Part shown: positions 1 to 9,902 of the stretch, piece after piece
Layout of the letters: each line of letters opens with the position of its first letter
Numbering within the stretch: position 1 is the stretch's first letter
Source of the DNA: Neisseria animaloris
Lineage (GTDB): Bacteria > Pseudomonadota > Gammaproteobacteria > Burkholderiales > Neisseriaceae
NCBI RefSeq assembly: GCF_900637855.1
Contig: NZ_LR134440.1
Span: forward strand, 620,001-684,000
Length of the DNA stretch: 64,000 nucleotides
Direction: 5' to 3'
Notes under the pieces: model-generated
Database searches by the model: none
What the model was told of the DNA's origin: nothing
Seen by the model: the letters and a program-made list of their open reading frames with translations, nothing else
Program-made: the position numbers and the translations under genes

Positions 1-627
1 GGCGATATGCGCAATAGTGCCGAATTGGAAATCAACGGTGAAAAAATAATCTATACCGTTAAAGCTACCCACGATACTCTGGAAGGCAATAACGGCAACG
101 ATATTTTATTCGGCGACAACATCAGCACGTTTGGGCTGGGTTTCAAAGCGGAAGACGGCAGCGATGCCTTCCACGCCTTGAAAAGCTATGTCGGCGAACA
201 TCTCGGCAGTACAAACGACCATGCCGTACGTTATTTCATTGAAGAAAACTGGTCGCGACTGCTCGACCACAGCAGCAACGGCGGTAACGATACCCTGCTT
301 GGCGAAGCGGGCAACGACATATTGATCGGCGGAGCCGGCGACGACTATTTATTCGGCGGTGCGGGAAAAGACAGTTACGTGTTCGTTACCAACAGCGACA
401 GCGGCCACGATACTATCGTCAACTTCAATTTCGACCAAGACAAATTGGTGTTTACCGAACTGCTGGATAAAAAACGGCACTTTCTGGAATGGGATCAGGA
501 AGAGCATGTTTTATCTTTCCGCGGTATGAAAGACGGCCAAACTTATCACAATTCGATAAAATTCGAAGGTATCAAATCCGATGTTACTTTGGATGATATT
601 TTAAAAGTTCAGGAAGTCTTAGGTTGA
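1..627 (+). CDS. RTX calcium-binding protein, C-terminal part (cut by left edge)
   Basis: The reading frame is open from the first base, so the gene begins outside the window; 208 residues are visible. It carries two blocks of glycine/aspartate RTX nonapeptides: a short one (GNNGNDILFGDN, about nt 82-117) and a longer one (GGNDTLLGEAGNDILIGGAG onward, nt 280-380). They are separated by about 55 residues without repeats. RTX repeats fold into a calcium-bound beta-roll in proteins exported by type I secretion. The roughly 80 residues after the last repeat would hold the uncleaved C-terminal signal. Neisseria FrpA/FrpC-like proteins share this design, but the functional domain lies outside the window, so toxin, adhesin or enzyme cannot be told apart. 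An inverted DUS pair follows the stop. Confidence 0.8.
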   Translation, partial: GDMRNSAELEINGEKIIYTVKATHDTLEGNNGNDILFGDNISTFGLGFKAEDGSDAFHALKSYVGEHLGSTNDHAVRYFIEENWSRLLDHSSNGGNDTLLGEAGNDILIGGAGDDYLFGGAGKDSYVFVTNSDSGHDTIVNFNFDQDKLVFTELLDKKRHFLEWDQEEHVLSFRGMKDGQTYHNSIKFEGIKSDVTLDDILKVQEVLG

Positions 628-667
628 TAAACGGCTTTCGCGGTTTGCTGCTGCGATACCGAATTAA

Positions 668-705
668 AGAGGCCGTCTGAAAACAAATATTTCAGACGGC
701 CTCTT
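668..705. terminator. Inverted DUS hairpin between convergent genes
   Basis: GAGGCCGTCTGAAAA and TTTCAGACGGCCTC form a long perfect stem. It lies between the converging ends of the RTX gene and the YecA-like gene and probably serves both as a bidirectional terminator and as two DNA uptake signals. Confidence 0.75.
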
Positions 706-712
706 ATGTTTT

Positions 713-1399
713 TCAAATCAACCGGCTGCCATCGGCGGCACCTTTACCGCAGCAAGTCTTATACTTCTTACCGCTCCCGCACGTACACGGATCGTTGCGG
801 CCTATTTTTTCACTTTCGCGGCGTATGGTTTTCGGTTTATTAATCACACTTTGCCAGTAGTGATAAATATCCAACAACACATGCGGCAGTTCGGATTCGA
901 GCTGGGTCAGCTCCCTATTGGTAAGGTGTAGTACCATTTCGCCGTTTTCGTCTTCGTCGTAAATGCCACCCAACGCCATAATCGGGTAAAACAAATCTTC
1001 AAATTCTTCATCGTCGATGGTTTCAAACCAATCGGTAGGCACAACATCAAGCGCATAAAGGTAGGCATTACACCAAGTATGGAAATCGGGATGCTCCGCC
1101 GCATCTTCATACAGCCATAAATCAGGCAGCATTTTTTCTTGAAACTTCATACGCATGTCCAACACCATACTCATCACCAGCGATTCGATTTCATCGCATT
1201 CTTCTTGGCTGAACAGGCTTTCATCACCGACGACTTCCGGCAGCCATTCGGATGTATTCAAATCGTCAGGGCCGGAAAGCAGTGCCATCATGTATGCCTG
1301 CACTTCGTCGCAACGCATGGTATTGGCGGTTTCCGCTTTGGCATCAAGCAACTCGGACAGCCTTTGCAGAGAGGCTTCATCAAACGGTCGCAATTGCAT
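713..1399 (-). CDS. YecA/UPF0149 family protein with C-terminal SEC-C zinc motif
   Basis: 228 aa. Residues 1 to about 190 match the YecA/YgfB (UPF0149) helical fold, rich in acidic residues. The end is a SEC-C motif ([19 protein letters not shown], residues 200-218) with Cys205, Cys207, Cys216 and Cys217 as metal ligands, as in the tail of SecA. The biochemical role of this family is poorly known; SEC-C is a small zinc finger thought to mediate contacts with proteins or ribosomes. The gene starts with ATG and stands alone between DUS hairpins. Family assignment is firm, function is not. Confidence 0.85.
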   Translation of the reverse strand: MQLRPFDEASLQRLSELLDAKAETANTMRCDEVQAYMMALLSGPDDLNTSEWLPEVVGDESLFSQEECDEIESLVMSMVLDMRMKFQEKMLPDLWLYEDAAEHPDFHTWCNAYLYALDVVPTDWFETIDDEEFEDLFYPIMALGGIYDEDENGEMVLHLTNRELTQLESELPHVLLDIYHYWQSVINKPKTIRRESEKIGRNDPCTCGSGKKYKTCCGKGAADGSRLI

Positions 1400-1468
1400 G
1401 GTTATTCCTTATATTAAGTCTTTTTTGGAAATTCTAATATAAGGCCGTCTGAAAAGAATGATTTTGGG

Positions 1469-2263
1469 TTAAACGGACTTTATTTGAAGCCGTTGGCGCA
1501 TTTGCTCGAACAAACACACCGTTGCCGCCATTGCCACGTTCAGCGATTCGGTTTGCCCGGTCATAGGAATTTTCACGCAACCATTCACTTGCGCCAGCAG
1601 TTGCCTGCTGATGCCGCTGCCTTCGTTGCCGAATATCCATGCCGCAGGTTCGCGCAAATCCATCCCGTAAAGGCTGTGATTATTGCGTTCCGACAAAGCC
1701 GTCGCCCAGATTTTGCCGGAGTAATCCGCACACCATTGCGGCAAATCGACACGGGGAAAAATATCGAGTAAAAAATGTGCGCCCATGCCGGAACGCAATA
1801 CTTTCGGCGACCACACATCGGCACAGTCCGCACTCAAAACCAACTGTTTTACCCCCGAAGCCGCAGCACTGCGGATAATCGTGCCGACATTGCCGGGGTC
1901 CTGCACGCGCTCCAGCACCACGCAATCGCCCTGCTTCGGCAATGTCGGCGGTTCGGGAACCACAATCAGAGCCATCACGTCTTCCGCCTCGGAAAGACTG
2001 GTGATTTTCGACAAAGCGGCATGGCTTACCACCGTAACGGCACCCTCGGGCAATAATGCCAACAATTCGCCGATTTCGGTTTGATGCACTTTAGATTCAG
2101 GCACATAAACCTGTTGCACGGGCAAGCCTACCTGTAAATAGGCTTGCAAAAGATGTACGCCTTCCAGTACCGTTTGCCTGTGTTCGCGCCGCGCTTTGGC
2201 TTGAGAAAGCAGCTTGGAAAGATGCTTGAGTTGTTCGTTATGGGCTGAAGTAATCTGTTTCAT
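1469..2263 (-). CDS. TrmH/SpoU (SPOUT) family RNA 2'-O-methyltransferase
   Basis: 264 aa from the ATG reading MKQITSAHN; the frame stays open further upstream, but family members start at this point. An N-terminal substrate-binding part (about 1-100) is followed by the knotted SPOUT domain. Its three hallmark motifs are visible: NVGTIIRSA (motif 1), FGNEGSGIS (motif 2) and IPMTGQTESLNVAMA (motif 3), which bind AdoMet and form the catalytic site. It should 2'-O-methylate rRNA or tRNA. Whether it is an RlmB-like 23S enzyme or a TsnR/YsgA-like relative cannot be settled by eye. Monocistronic; an inverted DUS pair lies just upstream. Confidence 0.88.
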   Translation of the reverse strand: MKQITSAHNEQLKHLSKLLSQAKARREHRQTVLEGVHLLQAYLQVGLPVQQVYVPESKVHQTEIGELLALLPEGAVTVVSHAALSKITSLSEAEDVMALIVVPEPPTLPKQGDCVVLERVQDPGNVGTIIRSAAASGVKQLVLSADCADVWSPKVLRSGMGAHFLLDIFPRVDLPQWCADYSGKIWATALSERNNHSLYGMDLREPAAWIFGNEGSGISRQLLAQVNGCVKIPMTGQTESLNVAMAATVCLFEQMRQRLQIKSV

Positions 2264-2320
2264 GGCAGCCATTATATAGTGAAGCAACCGAACCGTCGCA
2301 CGGTACGAATAATCACACAA

Positions 2321-2351
2321 GCAGGCCGTCTGAAAATTTCAGACGGCCTGC
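2321..2351. terminator. Inverted DUS hairpin downstream of the halogenase-like gene
   Basis: GCAGGCCGTCTGAAA and TTTCAGACGGCCTGC form a near-gapless stem 17 bases past the stop of the minus-strand flavoprotein gene. Confidence 0.7.
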
Positions 2352-2367
2352 ACGATTTTATATCCTA

Positions 2368-3606
2368 TTAATGCTGTTTTGCTTCGCCTACCAATTCGGC
2401 CAAAGCATCCAAACGGCGTTCGGACTTCGCCACATAAGGGTTTTCGGTATCCCACGCGTAACCCGCCAAAATCGACGACAGCATTCGGCTGATGTCGGAA
2501 TTGCGGTTTTCGGCATAAATCACGTCTTGGAAACGGCCGTTATACCAGCCGGTAACATAAGTGCGGAAAGTGTTCACCCCCAGCATCAGCGGTTCGGCAA
2601 ATCCGGCCTGCCAATCGACAATTTCGCCTTTAAGCTGCTTTCCGAGCAAATCGGCCGCCAGCTTAGACGAATGCATGGCGATGGTTACGCCCGATGAAAA
2701 CACGGGGTCGAGAAACTCGGAGGCATTACCCAACAAAGCAAAATGCTTGCCGTATAAAGTTTTTACATTAGCGGAATAGCCTTGGATACTGCGAAACGGA
2801 AATTCGTTTTCCCACACGGCTTTATCCAGAATTTCAGCCAGCATCGGGCATTCGAGGGCAAATTTTTTCAGCACGGTTTCCGCATCGCCGACCAATGTTT
2901 CGGGCAGGCCGACCACACCGATGGAACAGCGGTTGTCGCCGAAAGGAATCGTCCACAGCCATACGTCGCGGTGTTCGGGATGGGTAGTGATCAGGATTTT
3001 ATTGCGGTCGAATTTAGGGTTGTCGATATTGTCGTCGATATGGGTGAAATGGGCGATGCGCGGCGGTAGGTCGGAAGGCGTTTCCAAGTCAAGCAGGCGC
3101 GGCAGCACCCGCCCGTAGCCGCTGGCATCCAACACAAACTGTGCCCGCAATTCATATTGTTCGCCTTTATCGGTTGCCACGCTCAAAACCGCCGCATCGC
3201 CGCTGTTGTCGAACGCGGTAACACCGTGGCCGAAACGCACCTCCGCACCTTGCTTGGCGGCTTCGTCAATCAAGATTTTATCGAACACGGCGCGGCGCAC
3301 TTGAAAAGTGGTGCCGGGGCCGTCTGAAAACTTGTCGGTAAAATCAAAATAAGTATAGCGCTTGCCCCAGGTAAAAGCCGCACCGTTTTTAAACTGAAAC
3401 GACGGCTCGGCTTTTACGGCATCCGAAAATCCCGCTTCCTCAAGCATTTCCATACAATGCGGTAGCAGGCTTTCGCCGATCACAAAGCGCGGAAAATGCT
3501 GTTTTTCCAACACGCATACGCTGAATCCCTTTTTGAGCAGCAATGCGGCGGCAACCGAACCCGAAGGGCCTGCGCCGATAACGGCGACATCAAACGGCTT
3601 ATTCAT
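2368..3606 (-). CDS. FAD-dependent oxidoreductase of the flavin halogenase type
   Basis: 412 aa. Rossmann FAD motif GAGPSG at residues 11-16, then FPRFVIGESLLPHC (38-51), typical of flavin halogenases and geranylgeranyl-reductase-like monooxygenases. It also carries WLWTIP at 216-221, matching the WxWxIP signature used to recognise FAD-dependent halogenases. Lys73 in FKNGA lies where halogenases have their active-site lysine, but this alignment is by eye. It could chlorinate or brominate a carrier-bound or free substrate, or be a related desaturase or hydroxylase. No flavin reductase or biosynthetic cluster is adjacent. ATG start preceded by AGAAAG. Confidence 0.75.
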   Translation of the reverse strand: MNKPFDVAVIGAGPSGSVAAALLLKKGFSVCVLEKQHFPRFVIGESLLPHCMEMLEEAGFSDAVKAEPSFQFKNGAAFTWGKRYTYFDFTDKFSDGPGTTFQVRRAVFDKILIDEAAKQGAEVRFGHGVTAFDNSGDAAVLSVATDKGEQYELRAQFVLDASGYGRVLPRLLDLETPSDLPPRIAHFTHIDDNIDNPKFDRNKILITTHPEHRDVWLWTIPFGDNRCSIGVVGLPETLVGDAETVLKKFALECPMLAEILDKAVWENEFPFRSIQGYSANVKTLYGKHFALLGNASEFLDPVFSSGVTIAMHSSKLAADLLGKQLKGEIVDWQAGFAEPLMLGVNTFRTYVTGWYNGRFQDVIYAENRNSDISRMLSSILAGYAWDTENPYVAKSERRLDALAELVGEAKQH

Positions 3607-3960
3607 GTTTTTCTTTCTGTTTCAGGATATTTTAAGACGGCCGGATATGAGCATCATTAAAAAAACGTCTGTATATTAACCAAATAAACAAGCTGGCAAG
3701 CCGTAAATGATACGGTACGACCCTACAAATGTTAATTTCGCCAAGGTTCCGGCCCTATCCTTATTAAAATTAAACAACCGAATGACTATTTTACGCGCAC
3801 CTAACCGGCTGCAACAGCCTTTGTGAACACAAAAGGCCGTCTGAAAAATCCTGACCGCCCTTCTTCCGTTCAACTGCTGTTGCCCCAAGCCGACGAGCCA
3901 GCCTGCCCAAACAACACGGTTTCTGTTAATATCGGTACAGTCTTTTCAAACAAGTTCATC
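3607..3960. other. Intergenic region between the flavoprotein and RDD genes
   Basis: About 350 bases holding both divergent promoter regions. One DUS (AAAGGCCGTCTGAAAA) lies at 3832-3847. Open frames here are short and resemble no family; no convincing gene. Confidence 0.6.
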
Positions 3961-4476
3961 ATGCCTGATTTCCCCTCCGCCCCGCTTAAACGCCGTTTAG
4001 CTGCCATGCTTTACGAAGCCCTGCTTATCGGTGCCGTTACCGCTGTTGCCTCTTTGCTCGCTGGTACCGTAGCGATGGTGTTAAAGGCAGTTTCCCCGAT
4101 CCTTGCCAGCCTCGCCGCCACATTATTGCTGCTTGGCGCATGGTGGCTCTATTTCAAGGCAAACTGGCACAAACAGGGGCAAACGCTGCCTATGCGCGTC
4201 TGGAAAATCGGCCTGACCAATTTTCACCGCACCCGCCCGCCGCTGCCGCAACTACGCCTGCGTTTTATGTGGGCATGCGTGTTTATTGTTTTTATACCCC
4301 TGCTGGCTTATGCCGCTTTGCGCCACTTGCTCGGTATTCCACCCAAACCTGCATTCGGTGCAGCATTGATTTGGTGGATTCTGCCATGGGGGTTCGCACT
4401 GTTAAACCCTGACCGTCAATTCTTATACGATTATCTGGCCGGTACGAGATTGATAGATTTAAAAAGGGAAAAATAA
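3961..4476 (+). CDS. RDD family membrane protein
   Basis: 171 aa from ATG 3961 (MPDFPSAPLKRRLAAMLYE); the frame is open upstream but there it encodes a DUS, so the downstream start is preferred. The LKRRLAAMLYEALL segment is the typical RDD opening, with the arginine before helix 1. About four hydrophobic helices follow, and a second conserved stretch, DRQFLYDYLAGTRLI, is at the C-terminus. RDD proteins sit in the inner membrane and have been linked to ion exchange or transport in some bacteria; the substrate is unknown. Convergent with hemF. Confidence 0.85.
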   Translation: MPDFPSAPLKRRLAAMLYEALLIGAVTAVASLLAGTVAMVLKAVSPILASLAATLLLLGAWWLYFKANWHKQGQTLPMRVWKIGLTNFHRTRPPLPQLRLRFMWACVFIVFIPLLAYAALRHLLGIPPKPAFGAALIWWILPWGFALLNPDRQFLYDYLAGTRLIDLKREK

Positions 4477-4506
4477 CAGTATTCCCCCTATCCGCCATAA
4501 TGAAAC

Positions 4507-4535
4507 AGGCCGTCTGAAACTTTTTCAGACGGCCT
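4507..4535. terminator. Inverted DUS hairpin between RDD gene and hemF
   Basis: AGGCCGTCTGAAA and TTTCAGACGGCCT with a 3-base loop, followed by TT, between two convergent genes. Confidence 0.75.
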
Positions 4536-4546
4536 TTCCACATTAA

Positions 4547-5485
<939 letters not shown>

Positions 5486-5508
5486 TCAATAAAGAAATAG
5501 ATGGAAAC

Positions 5509-5539
5509 AAGGCCGTCTGAATGATTTTCAGACGGCCTT
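5509..5539. terminator. Inverted DUS hairpin downstream of pnp
   Basis: AAGGCCGTCTGAA and TTCAGACGGCCTT flank a short loop 16 bases after the pnp stop on the minus strand. Another single DUS lies at 5475-5487. Confidence 0.75.
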
Positions 5540-5554
5540 TATGCGGTGAAACGC

Positions 5555-7690
5555 TTATTCGCCGCTTACCGGTTGCTCTTGGCGCGGTTCGCGTTCGGGC
5601 GCTTCGATCAAGGCTTTCATCGACAGGCGCACGCGTCCGCGGTCGTCCACTTCCAGAGCTTTCACTTTCACGTTTTGGCCGACTTGCAGGTAGTCGCTCA
5701 CGTTTTTCACGCGCTCGTGGGCGATTTGGCTGATGTGTACCAAGCCGTCTTTGCCCGGAATTACGGAAACGATGGCGCCGACGTTGTTATCAAGCAGCTT
5801 CAATACCGTGCCGTCGTACACTTTGCCCACTTCCACTTCGGCGGTAATTTCTTCGATGCGTTTTTTCGCCGCATCGCCCGCTTCCTGAGTGGTGGCGGCA
5901 ATGGTAATCGTGCCGTCTTCGGCAATATTGATTTCGGTGCCGGTGTCGGCGGTAATGCTGCGGATGGTTTCGCCGCCTTTGCCGATCACATCGCGGATTT
6001 TGTCTTGGTTGATCTTCATGGTAAACAGGCGCGGAGCGTGTTGCGACAGCTCTTGCGGGCCTTCAACGGCTTCTTTCATCTGCGCCAGAATGTGTAAGCG
6101 CGCTTCTTTGGCCTGCTCCAAAGCAATCTGCATGATTTCTTTGGTAATACCCTGAATCTTAATGTCCATTTGCAGTGCGGTAACACCTTCGGTGGTACCG
6201 GCTACTTTAAAGTCCATATCGCCCAAGTGGTCTTCGTCGCCTAGAATGTCAGTCAACACGGCGAATTTGTTGTTTTCCAAAATCAAGCCCATGGCGATAC
6301 CGGCAACGTGTGCTTTCAGCGGCACACCGGCAGACAGCAGGCTCAAACAGCCGCCGCACACGGAAGCCATAGAAGACGAGCCGTTAGACTCGGTAATTTC
6401 GGAAACCACGCGCATGGTGTAGCTGAACTCTTCCGGCGAAGGCAGCACGGCAACCAGCGCGCGTTTGGCCAAACGGCCGTGGCCGATTTCGCGGCGTTTC
6501 GGCGCACCCATACGGCCCACTTCGCCGGTAGAGTACGGCGGGAAGTTGTAGTGCAGCATAAAGCGGTCGGTGTATTCGCCGCTCAAGGCATCAATGATTT
6601 GCTCGTCGCGCTGGGTGCCCAAAGTGGCTACTGCCAAAGCTTGGGTTTCGCCGCGGGTAAACAGGGCGGAACCGTGGGTGCGCGGCAATACGCCGGTTTG
6701 GATGTTGATCGGGCGCACGGTGCGGGTGTCGCGGCCGTCGATACGCGGTTGGCCGTCCAAAATCTGACCGCGCACCACATCGGCTTCCAGTTGTTTGAAA
6801 ATGCCTTTAATTTGGTTGGCGGTGAGCGTGTCGGTTTCTTCGGTAATCAACGCATCTTTAACCGCATTCCATGCTTCGTCGAGCTTGGCAGAACGGGCTT
6901 GCTTTTGGCGGATTTTGAACGCTTCGCCGATGGTTTCGCCTGCGATTGCGCGGATTTTTTCTACCAATTCGGCATTGGTTTCGGCAGGTTTCCAATCCCA
7001 CACTTCGGGGTTGACTTCGTCGGCAAATTCATTGATGGCGTTAATTACAGCCTGCATTTGCTCGTGACCGTACACCACCGCGCCCAACATCACATGTTCG
7101 GGCAGCTCTTGCGCTTCGGATTCCACCATCAGCACGGCTTTTTGCGTACCGGCAACCACCAAATCCATTTGCGATTTCGCCAGTTGCGCTTTAGTCGGAT
7201 TCAGCACATAAACATTGTTCACATAACCCACGCGCGCGGCACCGATCGGGCCTGCAAACGGCACGCCGCTCAACACCAGCGCGGCAGACGCGCCGATCAT
7301 GGCGGGGATGTCGGAATCGATTTCGGGGTCAACCGAAACCACCATCGCTACGATTTGGATGTCGTGGTAGAAACCTTCGGGGAACAGCGGGCGGATGGGG
7401 CGGTCGATCAAGCGGCTGGTGAGGATTTCTTTTTCGCTCTGCTTGCCTTCGCGTTTGAAGAAACCGCCGGGGATTTTACCCGCAGCGTAAGTGCGCTCGA
7501 GATAGTCAACGGTTAAGGGGAAAAAGTCTTGGCCTTCTTTAACGTCTTTATTGGCGGTAACGGCCACCAAAACCACGGTGTCGCCCATAGAAACTTTCAC
7601 GGCTGCCGCGGCTTGACGGGCGATTTCGCCGGTTTCGAGGGTAACGGTGTGCTCGCCGTATTGGAAAGATTTAACGTGTTTGTTGAACAT
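5555..7690 (-). CDS. pnp: Polynucleotide phosphorylase
   Basis: 711 aa from the ATG at 7690, chosen because [19 protein letters not shown] is the normal N-terminus and AAAGGAACG sits just upstream. Two RNase PH domains (about 1-230 and 310-540) are joined by an alpha-helical linker. They are followed by a KH domain with [11 protein letters not shown] (about 555-615) and an S1 domain (about 620-690, [13 protein letters not shown]). It degrades mRNA 3' to 5' by phosphorolysis, normally with RNase E and sRNA/Hfq partners. The tail [16 protein letters not shown] is disordered. Long antisense frames across it are codon-bias shadows. Confidence 0.97.
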   Translation of the reverse strand: MFNKHVKSFQYGEHTVTLETGEIARQAAAAVKVSMGDTVVLVAVTANKDVKEGQDFFPLTVDYLERTYAAGKIPGGFFKREGKQSEKEILTSRLIDRPIRPLFPEGFYHDIQIVAMVVSVDPEIDSDIPAMIGASAALVLSGVPFAGPIGAARVGYVNNVYVLNPTKAQLAKSQMDLVVAGTQKAVLMVESEAQELPEHVMLGAVVYGHEQMQAVINAINEFADEVNPEVWDWKPAETNAELVEKIRAIAGETIGEAFKIRQKQARSAKLDEAWNAVKDALITEETDTLTANQIKGIFKQLEADVVRGQILDGQPRIDGRDTRTVRPINIQTGVLPRTHGSALFTRGETQALAVATLGTQRDEQIIDALSGEYTDRFMLHYNFPPYSTGEVGRMGAPKRREIGHGRLAKRALVAVLPSPEEFSYTMRVVSEITESNGSSSMASVCGGCLSLLSAGVPLKAHVAGIAMGLILENNKFAVLTDILGDEDHLGDMDFKVAGTTEGVTALQMDIKIQGITKEIMQIALEQAKEARLHILAQMKEAVEGPQELSQHAPRLFTMKINQDKIRDVIGKGGETIRSITADTGTEINIAEDGTITIAATTQEAGDAAKKRIEEITAEVEVGKVYDGTVLKLLDNNVGAIVSVIPGKDGLVHISQIAHERVKNVSDYLQVGQNVKVKALEVDDRGRVRLSMKALIEAPEREPRQEQPVSGE

Positions 7691-7800
7691 TTCGTTCCTT
7701 TCAAGAAGAGCCGCAGCCGCTAAAACACTAATGATGCACACAAGCTGAATATATGTGCATGGTTAGGGTTTCAGGCGGGCTTTGGCTCAGGTTAGATACG

Positions 7801-7968
7801 TTTTCAGACGGCCTGTGTTGCTTTAGGCCGTCTGAAAAAGAATTATAACGTGAAACAAGAGCGGACTCCAAACGGAATCTGGTGTGCCAAGTGAATATCA
7901 CCACATGAGAAAGGCCGTCTGAAAACAGAGTTCTGGCAAAGCTGCAACCTTGTTTTCAGACGGCCTCC
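7801..7968. repeat. Two DUS pairs in the pnp-ruvX intergenic region
   Basis: An outward-facing pair (TTTTCAGACGGCCT at 7801-7814 and AGGCCGTCTGAAAA at 7825-7838) is followed by an inward-facing pair at 7912-7967, which can form a hairpin downstream of ruvX. The 287-base gap (7691-7977) also holds the pnp promoter region; no gene seen. Confidence 0.7.
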
Positions 7969-7977
7969 ATTTAATTT

Positions 7978-8436
7978 TCAACTGGTTTCCCCGCCGTTAA
8001 AATATTCGGCTGCACCACCTTCGAAAAAACTCTGCAAAATAGCTTGTGCGGCCACTTGGTCTAAAACTTGTTTTTGTTTGCGGCCGAACACTTGCGCTTC
8101 CGCCAACAGGCTTTCGGCATAGAGTGACGACATCCGCTCGTCCACCCAATAAACCGGCAACCGAAACCGCCCCTGCAAACGGCGGCCGAATTTACGGCTC
8201 AAGCGGGTAAGCTCGTGCTCGGTTCCGTCGGCATGAACAGGCAGCCCCACCACCAACTGCACCGGCTGCCATTCGTCGACCAATTTGGCAATCGCGGCAA
8301 ATTTGGCATCATTGCCCTCTCCCGCAACGGTGGCAAGCGGGTGCGCCGTGCCTACTTCGGCATCGCCTTCCGCCACGCCGATACGCACTTCGCCGAAGTC
8401 AAATGCCAACGTTGTGCCGTGCGGTGCTTTAAGCAT
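7978..8436 (-). CDS. ruvX: RuvX/YqgF family RNase H-fold protein (Holliday junction resolvase-like, 16S maturation)
   Basis: 152 aa. Starts with [16 protein letters not shown], the first catalytic strand of the RNase H-like fold with its acidic residue. [18 protein letters not shown] and a C-terminal [10 protein letters not shown] follow. Family members trim pre-16S rRNA and are also annotated as resolvases. The ATG at 8436 overlaps the end of yqgE by 8 bases, so the two are translationally coupled, as in many proteobacteria. Confidence 0.93.
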   Translation of the reverse strand: MLKAPHGTTLAFDFGEVRIGVAEGDAEVGTAHPLATVAGEGNDAKFAAIAKLVDEWQPVQLVVGLPVHADGTEHELTRLSRKFGRRLQGRFRLPVYWVDERMSSLYAESLLAEAQVFGRKQKQVLDQVAAQAILQSFFEGGAAEYFNGGETS

Positions 8437-8977
8437 GCCCCGCCCCGTTCATAATCAGGCTGGGGTTGATGCCGATTTTGGCAAACGCGGCTTCGTACCG
8501 CTCGGCATAAGGCAAATCAAACAAAATATGCATGTCCGCAGGCACGGTCAACCATGCATTTTCCGCCAACTCGCGCTCAAGCTGGCCTGCTTCCCAATTT
8601 GCATATCCGATGCTGACAACGGCCTTATCCACCGCATCGGGCCTTGAGAGATTTTCAATAATATCGCGCGAAGTGGTTAAGGCAACGTCGCTGTTTACCA
8701 CCAAACTGCTCTGCCATTCTCCCACAGGCGTATGCACCACGTAGCCACGGTCTATCTGCACCGGCCCGCCCATCATTACCCATTCGTTTTGGAAACGGTC
8801 GGGGATATGGGTATCGGCAGCAGCAAAAATCAAATCCATCGTTACCGGCGAGGGCTTGTTGATGACAATGCCCATCGCGCCGTTTTCATCGTGTTGGCAT
8901 AAATAAACCACACTGCCTTCGAAAAACGGGTCGTCCATCGAAGGCATGGCTACCAGAAAATGATCTGCTAAATTCAT
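8429..8977 (-). CDS. yqgE: YqgE/AlgH family protein (UPF0301)
   Basis: 182 aa from the ATG at 8977 ([19 protein letters not shown]), preceded by CGAGAG; an upstream in-frame extension lacks family similarity. Family motifs: [35 protein letters not shown] and [14 protein letters not shown]. The protein is cytosolic and its biochemical function is not established, although it is almost always encoded beside ruvX, as here. Confidence 0.93.
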   Translation of the reverse strand: MNLADHFLVAMPSMDDPFFEGSVVYLCQHDENGAMGIVINKPSPVTMDLIFAAADTHIPDRFQNEWVMMGGPVQIDRGYVVHTPVGEWQSSLVVNSDVALTTSRDIIENLSRPDAVDKAVVSIGYANWEAGQLERELAENAWLTVPADMHILFDLPYAERYEAAFAKIGINPSLIMNGAGHA

Positions 8978-9036
8978 GACAAGATTCTCTCGAATATTTT
9001 TACCGCACATGGGGTCATGTTTGCCTTTTACAAGCA

Positions 9037-9070
9037 AAGGCCGTCTGAAACAAGTGTTTCAGACGGCCTT
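9037..9070. terminator. Inverted DUS hairpin downstream of bamD
   Basis: AAAGGCCGTCTGAAAC and GTTTCAGACGGCCTT around an AAGT loop, 29 bases past the bamD stop on the minus strand. Confidence 0.7.
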
Positions 9071-9098
9071 AATGTTTATCACACCGGCTTCATTTCCA

Positions 9099-9902
9099 TT
9101 ACTTCCAATAACGCCACCAAGGTATACCGTCCAAACGCCATTCTTTTTGCAGATATGGGCTCTTGGGGAAGTTTTTCTCCAAAACACGGCGGGCATCGTC
9201 TGCCAATTGGGGTTGGTTGATACGGCGGTAAGCCAGCTCCATAATAGCCAGCGATTCTTCCACAAAACGGGTGTTTTGATATTGCTGCACCACTTTTTGT
9301 GCACGGTTAGCCGCAGCCAAGTAAGCACCGCGCTTCATGTAATAGCGGGCTACGGAAATTTCGTTGCCGCCCAAGGCATCAACTAATTTAGTCATGCGCT
9401 CGGTAGCATCGCCTACATATTTGCTGTTGGGGTATTGGGAAACCAACTGCGAGAAAGCCTGATACGCTTCACGGTTGGCTTTAGGGTCGCGATCGGACCA
9501 GTCTTGCGAAGCCAACTTGTTTAGGAAAGATTTATCTTCGTTAAACAACACCAAACCTCTAAGGTACAAAGCGTAATCCATATTGGGATGCTGCGGATGG
9601 TTGCGTTGGAAGCGGTCGATGGCCGCCAGTGCTTTTTCCGGCTCATCATCTTTATAGTGGGCGTAGGCTGTATCCAACTGTGCCTGTTGCGCATAACGTC
9701 CGTTGGGAAAACGCGATTTCAAAATTTCATATAATTTAACGGCTCGCGTATAATTGTTGCTGTTTAATTCGTCTTGAGCTTCGGCATACAGTTTTTCCAC
9801 CGTCCAATCTTGAGTGATCTGGGCATCTTTATCGACCGTACCCGTGGAAGCGCAACCGCCCAAGGCAAAACCTAAAGCAACTACTAAAAGAATTTTTTTC
9901 AT
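9099..9902 (-). CDS. bamD: Outer membrane assembly lipoprotein BamD (ComL)
   Basis: 267 aa. The signal peptide ends in the lipobox LGGC, lipidated at Cys17. The mature part is a chain of TPR-like helices (for example NNYTRAVKLYEILKSRFPNG and ALAAIDRFQRNHPQHPN), the BamD fold. BamD works with BamA at the inner leaflet of the outer membrane to insert beta-barrel proteins and is essential in Neisseria, where it was first named ComL for its effect on transformation. The start codon overlaps that of divergent rluD: CAT at 9900-9902 reads ATG on the minus strand while ATG 9901-9903 starts rluD. Confidence 0.96.
   Translation of the reverse strand: MKKILLVVALGFALGGCASTGTVDKDAQITQDWTVEKLYAEAQDELNSNNYTRAVKLYEILKSRFPNGRYAQQAQLDTAYAHYKDDEPEKALAAIDRFQRNHPQHPNMDYALYLRGLVLFNEDKSFLNKLASQDWSDRDPKANREAYQAFSQLVSQYPNSKYVGDATERMTKLVDALGGNEISVARYYMKRGAYLAAANRAQKVVQQYQNTRFVEESLAIMELAYRRINQPQLADDARRVLEKNFPKSPYLQKEWRLDGIPWWRYWK

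Noticed and set aside
3676..3888. Minus-strand 70-codon frame in the gap before the RDD gene
   Set aside because: No ribosome site or recognisable domain; it overlaps a DUS and the opposite-strand leader.
6308..7516. Open frame of 402 codons antisense to pnp
   Set aside because: Shadow of a GC-biased coding sequence; no homology, and the opposite strand encodes a complete, conserved Pnp.
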